A stretch of DNA of 64,000 nt from Streptomyces sp. TG1A-8 (GTDB lineage: Bacteria > Actinomycetota > Actinomycetes > Streptomycetales > Streptomycetaceae). Made by a program: the position numbers and the translations under genes. The notes under the pieces are model-generated. The model was not told the DNA's origin, searched no databases, and was given only the letters and a program-made list of their open reading frames with translations. The stretch is from positions 248,001 through 312,000 of the forward strand of contig NZ_JASTLB010000001.1 of NCBI RefSeq assembly GCF_030499535.1, given 5' to 3'. Below, one piece after another: positions 57,663-64,000 of this stretch. Every line of letters starts with the position of its first letter. The first letter of the stretch is position 1.

Positions 57663-58631
57663 ATGTCCGCAGACACGATGCGTGCGGTGGTGCAGGACGG
57701 TTTCGGCGGTCCGGAGGTGCTGCGGGTCCGGCAGGTGCCGCGACCGGCGCCGCTGCCCACCGAGGTGTTGGTCCGGGTGCACGCCGCCGGCATCAACCCG
57801 GTCGACTGGAAGACCCGTGGCGGCACCGGTATGGCCGGCGTGCTCGGCGAGCCGCCGTTCACCCTCGGCTGGGACGTGTCCGGTGTGGTGGAGGAGACCG
57901 GCTTCGGCGTGACCACGCTGAAGGTCGGTGACGAGGTCTTCGGAATGCCGTGGTTCCCGCGCGCCGCGAACGCCTACTCCGAGTACGTGACCGCACCGGC
58001 CCGGCAGTTCGCCCGCAAGCCGGCCACCGTCGACCACGCGCACGCCGCCGCCGTGCCACTGGCGGCGCTGACCGCCTGGCAGGCCCTGACCGACACCGCC
58101 CACGTGCAGGTCGGCCAGCGTGTCCTGGTCACCGCCGCCGCCGGCGGAGTGGGCCACTTCGCCGTCCAGTTCGCCCGGCACCTGGGCGCCCACGTGATCG
58201 CCACCGCCAGTGCCGCCCGCCACCCCTGGCTCAAAGAGCTCGGCGCGGACGAAACCGTCGACTACACCACCACCCGCTTCGAGGATGCCACCGCCGACGT
58301 CGACGTCGTCATCGACCTGGTGGGCGATGCCCATGACCTGACGAGCACCCGCTCACTGAAGGTGCTGCGTCCCGGCGGACTGCTGGTCGCCGTCCCGGCC
58401 GGGGTTTCCCCGGAGCTGGCGCGGGCCGCCGAGGCGGCCGGGGCGCGGGTCACCCCGTTCCTGGTCGAGCCGGACGGTGCGGCGCTGACGGCGATCGCCG
58501 GACTGATCGACGCCGGCGAGGTCGTGGTGGAGGTGGAGGAGATCTTTCCGTTGGAGCAGGCCGGCACGGCCCACGCCCGCGGCGAGGCCGGCCGTACCCG
58601 CGGCAAGCTCGTCCTGACCGTCACCGACTGA
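57663..58631 (+). CDS. NADP-dependent MDR oxidoreductase
   Basis: 322 residues. MRAVVQDGFGGPEVLRVRQV and HAAGINPVDWKTRGG are in the GroES domain, with a VLVTAAAGGVGHFAVQFARH cofactor loop. Zinc ligands absent. Reductase for quinones/enones, expected to be regulated by the divergent HxlR protein and co-transcribed with the NIPSNAP-like gene 30 bp downstream. Confidence 0.9.
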   Translation: MSADTMRAVVQDGFGGPEVLRVRQVPRPAPLPTEVLVRVHAAGINPVDWKTRGGTGMAGVLGEPPFTLGWDVSGVVEETGFGVTTLKVGDEVFGMPWFPRAANAYSEYVTAPARQFARKPATVDHAHAAAVPLAALTAWQALTDTAHVQVGQRVLVTAAAGGVGHFAVQFARHLGAHVIATASAARHPWLKELGADETVDYTTTRFEDATADVDVVIDLVGDAHDLTSTRSLKVLRPGGLLVAVPAGVSPELARAAEAAGARVTPFLVEPDGAALTAIAGLIDAGEVVVEVEEIFPLEQAGTAHARGEAGRTRGKLVLTVTD

Positions 58632-58661
58632 CCGCCCGGGCAACCCCCTCGGAGTGACGTC

Positions 58662-58982
58662 GTGCTCCACGAGATCCGTCGCCACCAGGTCCGGCCCGGA
58701 CGCCGTGCGGAGTGGGTCCGCTCCCTGCAGGAGGTGGTCATGCCGTTCCAGGCCTCGCTGGGCATGGACGTGACCGCATCCCTCGTCCTCGTCGAGGAGG
58801 AGGACGACTACGTGTGGATCCGCCGGTTCGAGGACGAGGCCCGAAGCGAGTCCCTGCACGCGGCGGTCCGCGACCACGGCCGCTGGAGGAACGGGACCGG
58901 TCCGGCGGTCCATGACCTGCTGGTCCCCGAGGAGTCCGTCATCACCCGCGTGGTTCCCACCCCCGCCCCGCCACTGCGGTGA
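58662..58982 (+). CDS. NIPSNAP-like small protein
   Basis: 106 residues from GTG 58662. Ferredoxin-like alpha-beta dimer pattern with HEIRRHQVRPGRRAEWVRSL and DDYVWIRRFEDEA, like NIPSNAP/antibiotic monooxygenase folds. Likely in the MDR operon. Confidence 0.7.
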   Translation: MLHEIRRHQVRPGRRAEWVRSLQEVVMPFQASLGMDVTASLVLVEEEDDYVWIRRFEDEARSESLHAAVRDHGRWRNGTGPAVHDLLVPEESVITRVVPTPAPPLR

Positions 58983-59306
58983 GGCGGCTCCCACTCACCG
59001 CGAACACCACGAACCGCCCGTGCCGACGACGCGCCCTTCCTCACCACCGAGGTCGCTCTCGACAAGGCGTGGACCGCGGCTGCCTTCCACATCCCAACCC
59101 ACGCGTGGAACGACTACCTCGCCAACCCGCGCGTGGCGCCACTGGCCGGTCACCCGCGTATGACGGCGGTCGGCGGCGGCTACCCGATCATCGAGGACGG
59201 CCGGTGCGTCGGTGGTCTCGGGATTTCCGGCGGCAGCTCCGGGCAGGACCAGCAGGCCGTCGAGGAGGCTCTGACCGCCCTCGGGTTCGGGCTGCCCGTT
59301 CACTGA
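58983..59306 (+). pseudogene. GlcG/HbpS-like heme-binding protein, 5'-truncated
   Basis: In the same frame directly after the NIPSNAP-like stop: LTTEVALDKAWTAAAFHIPT, then MTAVGGGYPIIEDGRCVGGL and GISGGSSGQDQQAVEEALTA, the GlcG fold. No start codon precedes it in frame and the first strands are missing. It may have been a separate gene whose start was deleted. Confidence 0.6.
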
Positions 59307-59439
59307 CCGTCCATCGGCCAACGCCGCCGGGCTGTCCGTCCCAGCCCACGGCGTTGCCGATGGCAACAGGGGTGGTCGGCCCCGACGGCGAGAGGGCTCC
59401 CGTCGCGGGCCTCGCGTGAGCGAGGCCTCACTGATGAAC

Positions 59440-59545
59440 GGGTCGAGGTCGACGGCCCACCACCGGTTTGTGATCCGGTCCCGGGCCGCGTCCGGGGCCG
59501 CCTGCATGAGGCGGTCCCGCACCAGCCCGACGACGCGAACCTCCC
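59440..59545 (+). pseudogene. IS5-family fragment
   Basis: Short segment STAHHRFVIRSRAASG, then (next frame) GRLHEAVPHQPDDANLPG; IS5 ORF A. Confidence 0.5.
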
Positions 59546-59560
59546 CGGTCTGCCCGTGGA

Positions 59561-59941
59561 TCAGGGGGCAGGGCGAGCGCTCCACGCGTTCCGGAGAGCC
59601 GGCTGCACGTCTTCCCCGAGAACGAGATGCGTCGTCCTGCCCGGCAGGGTGGGCGGCTCAGCCCAGTGAGTCACGGTGTCGTCGCCGGCGGGACCGTAGG
59701 GCAAGCGGACGAACCCGTCGGAGTCGGCGAAGCAGTCCCTGTGTTCCGTCCCGTCCTCACTGAAGTGCAGAAATGGTGAAGTACATCGGCTCACCAGCCA
59801 GAATGCCTCCCCCAACGCTGTGCCGCACCCAGCACTGCCGACTGGATACCGGCCCGTGATCGCCGCCGCCACCGGTACACCGCTCCGCGGCAGATCCCGA
59901 CGTACGTCAACCCAGGTCACCTTGGTCCTCAGATCCGTCAT
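59561..59941 (-). CDS. DUF551-like protein
   Basis: 126 residues from ATG 59941 with GAGG upstream. The start KVTWVDVRRDLPRSGVPVAA and end DTVTHWAEPPTLPG match the DUF551 pattern, where a short N-terminal 'W-x-V-x-x-x-LP' and a closing 'VTHW..LP.PP' bracket the domain; such proteins are mostly phage or plasmid-borne. The middle has a Cys-containing DCFADSDGF. Unknown function. Confidence 0.55.
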   Translation of the reverse strand: MTDLRTKVTWVDVRRDLPRSGVPVAAAITGRYPVGSAGCGTALGEAFWLVSRCTSPFLHFSEDGTEHRDCFADSDGFVRLPYGPAGDDTVTHWAEPPTLPGRTTHLVLGEDVQPALRNAWSARPAP

Positions 59942-59999
59942 TCCCGTCCTCATCCGAGCGCTCGGACAACCGTTCTCCGCCCATGCGCCGGCACGTCGG

Positions 60000-60430
60000 C
60001 AAGAACGCCGTCCCGACCTCGGCATCCGGTAGGACTGCTCGGCGCTCGCGGAGGTTGCTCGAGCCGGAACGAACACGGCACCGGGCCGACCGAGGCGTCG
60101 ACCGGAGTCCGTGTTCCTGCGCGGGATGCGGGGCGTGATGCCACGGCCGCGGAGCCATCGCCGCAGGTGGTCGTCTTCGCGGCCTTCGCCGCCGTGGAGC
60201 TTTCCGGCCGACGCCTGCGTCGGCCCCGCCGGAAGCCGACCGACGGCATGTCCTCCGCCAGTGGGACCAGCGCCCGGCTGGCGTGCACGTTCCCACCGGA
60301 GGTGCCGACGGACGGGGACGACCGGTCCGCTCGGTGATCAAGTGGGTCTTCGAGCCGTCCTTGCTCCGGTCCACAGGACCCGGGCCCGTCAGGTCCCCCT
60401 TTTCCGGGACTCGCATGTTCACGGGGGCGA
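60000..60430 (-). pseudogene. IS5-family ORF B relic
   Basis: From VNMRVPEKGDLTGPGPVDRS then DGSKTHLITERTGRP, followed by decayed pieces in other frames to about 60000. Confidence 0.6.
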
Positions 60431-60460
60431 CGGCACCTGCTGTCCGGCGGCGGTTCGTCG

Positions 60461-61006
60461 TCACAGTCCCTGCGCGTCGGCCATCGAGGCGGCCTCGCCC
60501 AGCATCCGTACCGGGGTGTGGCCGCTGCCGAAGCTGTCGTTGAACGCGGGTACGGAGTCGATGTGGGTGCCGAAGCGGCGCCGGATCGCGTTCAGGACGG
60601 TGCGCGCGGCGTCGGCTTCCAGTGCGCGGTTGCCGCCGGCCTCCGCGCGGATGGCTCCGATGAGGCAGACCGCGCCGTTCTCGTCGGCCGCGACGCCCGC
60701 GCACCATCCGCCGGTTTCCATCCGGTGCCGGGCGCGCTCAAGGAGCGCGGCGACCGGAGTGGCGTAGGTCCGGGGTGCTGCCTGCGGGGCCGCGGTGAGG
60801 GGGACGGTGATGACGTCGGCCAGGTCGACCGGGGCGGTGTCGATGTGCGCGGTGCGCACTTCGTGGGCAACGGCGGCTTCGTCCAGCCGGACGGTCATGG
60901 CCGCCTCCACCGCGGCCAGCCGGGCCTCCAGGCTCAGCACCGCGCCGTCGGCCCCGGGCGCTGCGGAGGCCGGCGGGGCGGGGGCGGGGTGCGGTGCGGC
61001 GGCCAT
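60461..61006 (-). CDS. DUF6197-like protein
   Basis: 181 residues from ATG 61006. An Ala/Pro-rich start and a helical segment precede the domain (ALLERARHRMETGGWCAGVA, then GAVCLIGAIRAEAGG) and a final VPAFNDSFGSGHTPVRMLGE. The DUF6197 family is mostly phage or actinobacterial, of unknown role. It follows a small membrane ORF by 10 bp. Confidence 0.65.
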   Translation of the reverse strand: MAAAPHPAPAPPASAAPGADGAVLSLEARLAAVEAAMTVRLDEAAVAHEVRTAHIDTAPVDLADVITVPLTAAPQAAPRTYATPVAALLERARHRMETGGWCAGVAADENGAVCLIGAIRAEAGGNRALEADAARTVLNAIRRRFGTHIDSVPAFNDSFGSGHTPVRMLGEAASMADAQGL

Positions 61007-61016
61007 GGAGTTCCCG

Positions 61017-61205
61017 TCAGTGCACGGAAGCGGGGCCGACAGCGGCGGCCGGGACGCGCGCGACGGCGGGGGCCGGGCCGGTGGGGGCGAGGCAGGACCC
61101 GAACGCAGCGCGGACGGGGGCAGGAACGGCACCCACGGTGCGCCGGCGCAGCAGAACGGCCACGACGACGATCGGGAGCAGCGCGGCGGAGACGGGGACG
61201 ACCAC
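61017..61205 (-). CDS. Possible small membrane protein
   Basis: 62 residues from GTG 61205 with GGAAGGGA upstream: VVVPVSAALLPIVVVAVLLR then RR and an Ala/Pro-rich tail. Likely translated with the DUF6197-like gene. Confidence 0.4.
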   Translation of the reverse strand: MVVPVSAALLPIVVVAVLLRRRTVGAVPAPVRAAFGSCLAPTGPAPAVARVPAAAVGPASVH

Positions 61206-61500
61206 GGGAGGATCCCTTCCCCGAGGCCGGGCGGAGTGGTGTCGGCCGTGCGGGTACGGTTGCGGCCCCGGCGGGTGCCGGGGCCGCAGCGGAGGGGTGC
61301 GGCCAGTCGTCCGGGAGCCGGCGCCGACGGAGGCCGGGACGAGCGCGTGGACGCCGGGACCGACCTGGTGCAGGCGGCGTTCGGCGGCTTCGGCCGACCC
61401 GTTCCGTGAGCGCGGTTGCGGCCCGCAGGGCGCGCCGGCCCTCACGGTCCTGCGCCGGCGAGCGCGCCGGCCCCTCCGATCACCAGCCCTCCGGTCGATG

Positions 61501-62133
61501 TCACGCGCGCGCTCCCCCGAAGGCAGCCGTGATCTCGTCGGTGGTGGTGATGGCGTGGGCGTAGGTGGGACCGTTCAGTTCGTGCGCGGCGTGCATCATC
61601 TCGGGGAGGAACGCCGCGGTGGCGTCACGCACCAGCGTCACGTGGTAGCCGAGTTCCATGGCGAAACGTCCGGTGGACTCGATGCAGGTGTTCGCCAGCA
61701 GGCCTGCGACGACGACGTGGCTGATGCCGTGCTGCTTGAGCCGGAGGTCGAGGTCGGTGTTGGCGAACCCGCTCTGCCCCCAATGCTCCTGCGCTACGAC
61801 GTCGCCGGGCCGGGGCCGGAAGTCGGCGTGGAACTCCCCGCCCCAGGTGCCTCGGGCGAAGCTGTGCCGTTCCATGACGGCGCGCTGGGTGGGGTTGGGG
61901 TGATCCCACGTCTCGTAGTCGCCCGGCTCCCAGCGGCGGTGCGGAACGAACACCACGCGCACACCGGCCCCGCGGGCGGCGGCGACCACGCAGCGCAGGT
62001 GGTGCAGCAGACCCACCTCCTTCGCCACGGACTCCAGGCGCGGCCAGATGCTGCCCCCTTCGGACAGGAAGTCGTTGTAGGGGTCGACCAGTAACACGGC
62101 CGTCTCCTCGGTCAGGTCGCCGTGATCGCGCAC
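61501..62133 (-). CDS. Isochorismatase-family cysteine hydrolase
   Basis: 210 residues from GTG 62133 (GGAG just upstream). Catalytic Asp in VLLVDPYNDF and Cys in GLLANTCIESTGR with the cis-peptide-like pattern before it; RRWEPGDYETWDHPNPTQ supplies a His/Trp-rich pocket. Members hydrolyse vinyl ethers or amides (isochorismatase, nicotinamidase, biuret hydrolase). The exact substrate cannot be told. Confidence 0.85.
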   Translation of the reverse strand: MRDHGDLTEETAVLLVDPYNDFLSEGGSIWPRLESVAKEVGLLHHLRCVVAAARGAGVRVVFVPHRRWEPGDYETWDHPNPTQRAVMERHSFARGTWGGEFHADFRPRPGDVVAQEHWGQSGFANTDLDLRLKQHGISHVVVAGLLANTCIESTGRFAMELGYHVTLVRDATAAFLPEMMHAAHELNGPTYAHAITTTDEITAAFGGARA

Positions 62134-62376
62134 ACTCCACTGCGACTCGAACTCGAAGCCGGCACGGCGCTGGACCGCAACGCGGTGCACGGCATCGTCC
62201 TCGTGCTCCTCGCCGTCGGCGGCGCGGCGCCGGACGCCCTCGCCACGGGCGACCCGGGTTCCGGCGTCGGACGCCTCGCGCTCCCATCTGCCGTCGGGGT
62301 CGCTGAGGCCGGCGGGGGCCGCCCGCGCGCGCAGGCTGATCAAAGTTGCTGTAGTTGTTGCATAAATGTCCTGAAC
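62134..62376. other. No recognised gene
   Basis: Upstream region of the hydrolase, ending at the IS6 left end. A weak plus-strand frame from 62122 has no family signature. Confidence 0.4.
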
Positions 62377-63239
62377 GGCGCTGTCACGTTGGCTGACCGG
62401 GTGGGATGATTTTCTGGTTGGTCGTGCTGGGAGGGGTCGTCCGTGGACAGCGCACCGCCGTCGCACCAGGGGCACCGGTACCCGGTCGGGATCGTCTCCC
62501 GCTGCGTGTGGCGGTACTTCCGCTTCCCGCTCGGCTTCCGCGAGGTCGAGGGGCTGATGCCCGAACGCGGCGTGGTCGTGTCCCACGAGACGGTCCGCCG
62601 CTGGTGCGCGAAGTTCGGGCAGTCCTGCGCCGACGGCCTGTGTCAAAGGCGGCCCCGGTCCGGGGACACCTGGCACCTGGACGAGGTCTTCACCAGGGTC
62701 AACGGCGAGCGGAAGTATCTGTGGCGGGCCCTCGACGCCGGCGGCAGCGTGCTCGACATCCCGGTCCAGAGCCGGCGGGACACCGCTGCGGCCAGGCGCT
62801 TGTTCCGCAAACCGCTCAAGAAGACCTGCCCGGTGCCGCAGGTGGTGGTCACCGGCAAGCTCCGTTCCCACGGCGCGGCCCACCACGAGGTCACGTCCTG
62901 CGTCGAGCACCGCCCGCACAAGGGCCTGAACAACCGGGCCGCGAACAGCCACCAGCCCACCCGGCAGCGCGAACGCGCGATGAAAGGTTTCCGCAGTACC
63001 GGCGGGACCCAGCGATTCCCGTCCGCGTTCAGCGGCATCCCACCCCACTTCCGACCCCACCGCCACCTGATGACCGCCGCCCACCACCGCGCCGAAACGA
63101 CCCCCCGCTTCACGATCCGGGATCAGACCACCGGCGCCACCGGCCAACCCGCCGAAGCCTGAACACGGAACCGGAACCCTGCCCCACCACACCCCGACAC
63201 GCCGCCAGGCACTCACACACCCACCAACGTGACAGCGCC
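62377..63239 (+). mobile_element. IS6-family element (863 bp)
   Basis: Perfect inverted repeats GGCGCTGTCACGTTGG at both ends; the match extends outward (AAC/GTT). No 8-bp target duplication is seen. Confidence 0.8.
62443..63162 (+). CDS. IS6 transposase lacking two catalytic residues
   Basis: 239 residues, full length for the family: FRFPLGFREVEGLMPERGVV (HTH), first Asp in WHLDEVFTRVNGER. But the second position reads VVVTGKLRSHG (Gly, normally Asp in TDKL), and the third NNRAANSHQPTR (Ala, normally Glu in RAENSHQ). The reading frame is otherwise intact. It should bind DNA but not cut it. Confidence 0.85.
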   Translation: MDSAPPSHQGHRYPVGIVSRCVWRYFRFPLGFREVEGLMPERGVVVSHETVRRWCAKFGQSCADGLCQRRPRSGDTWHLDEVFTRVNGERKYLWRALDAGGSVLDIPVQSRRDTAAARRLFRKPLKKTCPVPQVVVTGKLRSHGAAHHEVTSCVEHRPHKGLNNRAANSHQPTRQRERAMKGFRSTGGTQRFPSAFSGIPPHFRPHRHLMTAAHHRAETTPRFTIRDQTTGATGQPAEA

Positions 63240-63417
63240 GTTGGGCGGCGGTGCGGCTGCCAGCCGTTGCCGAGTTCGACTGCAAGTGCGAAATTCCCCA
63301 CGGATTCGGTGGGCCCTGGACGGGCGCCGCCTCAGCAGCGCCCGTGGGGCCGTGTGAATGAAGTCTTCGAATGTTTTTTCCCATGCTTTTTGAGAAAAGC
63401 AAGGAGGAGGTCAAGAC

Positions 63418-63885
63418 GTGGAAGAACCGGCAGCAAAACTCACCTGTCGGGAGTTAGAAGTACTCCGCCTGCTGGCCCAGGGGTTAAGCAACCGGCTCAT
63501 CGCCCGAAAACTCGACATATCCGAGAAGACCGTGAAGAACCATCTCAGCAACATATACTGCAAGATCGGGGCCACCCACCGCACCCAGGCCGCCCTCTAC
63601 GCCCAGTACGCCGGCCTGACCGACCCCGGGGAAGCGGCTCCGCCCGCTTCGGCACCTGCTCCCCTCCCCGAGAAGGACGCGCCCCCCGCTGGCCCCTGCC
63701 TCACCGCACGCGAGCGGGGCGTGCTCTGCCTGCTGGCCTGGGGATTAAGTAACCGGCTCATCGCTCAAAGACTCGACATATCCGAGAAGACCGTGAAGAA
63801 CCATCTCAGCAACATATACTGCAAAATCGGGGCCACTCACCGCACCCAGGCCGCCCTCTACGCCCAGTACGCCGACCTCGCTTAG
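63418..63885 (+). CDS. Tandem double LuxR-HTH protein
   Basis: 155 residues made only of two GerE/LuxR helix-turn-helix domains. Domain 1 (about 6-65) has LTCRELEVLRLLAQGLSNRL, and domain 2 (about 95-153) LTARERGVLCLLAWGLSNRL; both then share SEKTVKNHLSNIYCKIGATH in full. A Pro/Ala-rich linker joins them. The DNA repeats are nearly identical, so the duplication is recent. GTG start with an excellent AAGGAGGAGG. No receiver, sensor or ATPase. The last G of the TAG stop is the first base of the IS5 at 63885, so the original protein may have been longer. Confidence 0.88.
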   Translation: MEEPAAKLTCRELEVLRLLAQGLSNRLIARKLDISEKTVKNHLSNIYCKIGATHRTQAALYAQYAGLTDPGEAAPPASAPAPLPEKDAPPAGPCLTARERGVLCLLAWGLSNRLIAQRLDISEKTVKNHLSNIYCKIGATHRTQAALYAQYADLA

Positions 63886-64000
63886 AGGTCATCTCATTTG
63901 GAGCCAGCAGTAACCTGGAGGGGCGCCGATGGTTGGGCGTCTGGTCCCGGACGGGTTGTGGGAACTGTTCCAGCGGGCGGTGCCGGAGGCGCCGTCACGC
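63885..64000 (+). mobile_element. IS5-type element, left end (runs off window)
   Basis: Begins GAGGTCATCTCATTTGG, matching the ends of the element at 3400. ORF A starts at ATG 63929 (VGRLVPDGLWELFQRAVPEA) and continues beyond the window. Target base pattern TTA on the left. Confidence 0.8.

Noticed and set aside
62377..63247. 8-bp target duplication for the IS6 element
   Set aside because: The flanks TCCTGAAC and GTTGGGCG do not match.

Overview
The window is very GC-rich actinobacterial DNA and almost certainly comes from a Streptomyces or a close relative. Supporting evidence includes GTG starts, an XRE/NB-ARC/TPR regulator, an F420-type luciferase-like oxidoreductase, a GH6 cellulase behind a perfect CebR-type operator, an LAxTG-anchored wall protein, Tat-type export, and small actinobacterial families (DUF6584-, DUF6197- and NIPSNAP-like). 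The number of insertion sequences and broken genes suggests an accessory region such as a chromosome arm or a large plasmid. No rRNA, tRNA, CRISPR array or replication origin was recognised.

Layout. 0-2.4 kb: a GNAT acyltransferase, an IS481 relic, and a divergent muconolactone isomerase-like/ArsR pair. 2.6-6.7 kb: a pile of IS elements, namely an ISAzo13 relic, IS5-type, IS701-type and IS5-type copies inserted end to end, and an IS3 relic. 6.8-10.9 kb: a response regulator, a damaged histidine kinase and the NB-ARC regulator. 11.5-18.1 kb: a DUF4232-like lipoprotein, a CorA/MFS fragment mosaic, a secreted beta-helix protein, an Ig-like pseudogene and a broken Tn554-like integrase module. 18.1-22 kb: an MFS half followed by a phosphoribosyltransferase-like gene, an NCS2 purine/pyrimidine permease and an HD hydrolase, which looks like a nucleobase/nucleotide salvage set. 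22-25.4 kb: relics plus a TetR/quinone oxidoreductase pair with a palindromic operator.

25.48-52.48 kb lies between two inverted, nearly identical IS701-type copies. The outer flanks are both TTAG, so this may be a 27-kb composite transposon. Inside are a truncated integrase, an S66 LD-carboxypeptidase (MccF-like), a secreted SH3-like protein, an EndoU-like nuclease next to a divergent unknown gene, the GH6 cellulase, a TetR/MDR pair, an SDR, an MFS exporter, an F420 oxidoreductase, a TM2 protein and the LAxTG surface protein, along with many IS relics.

52.5-64 kb: two tandem short basic ORFs, argG with an ArgR-like operator, a DUF6584-like gene, IS6 and IS481 relics, a GNAT, a divergent HxlR/MDR pair followed by NIPSNAP-like and heme-binding-like ORFs, DUF551- and DUF6197-like genes, an isochorismatase-family hydrolase, and an IS6 whose transposase reads through but lacks two of three catalytic residues. 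The last gene is an unusual protein made only of two nearly identical LuxR-type HTH domains; an IS5-type element that runs off the window supplies its stop codon.

Many genes carry single-base frameshifts, often in G/C homopolymers. Some may be sequencing errors, but the large deletions, nonsense codons and fusions point to real decay.
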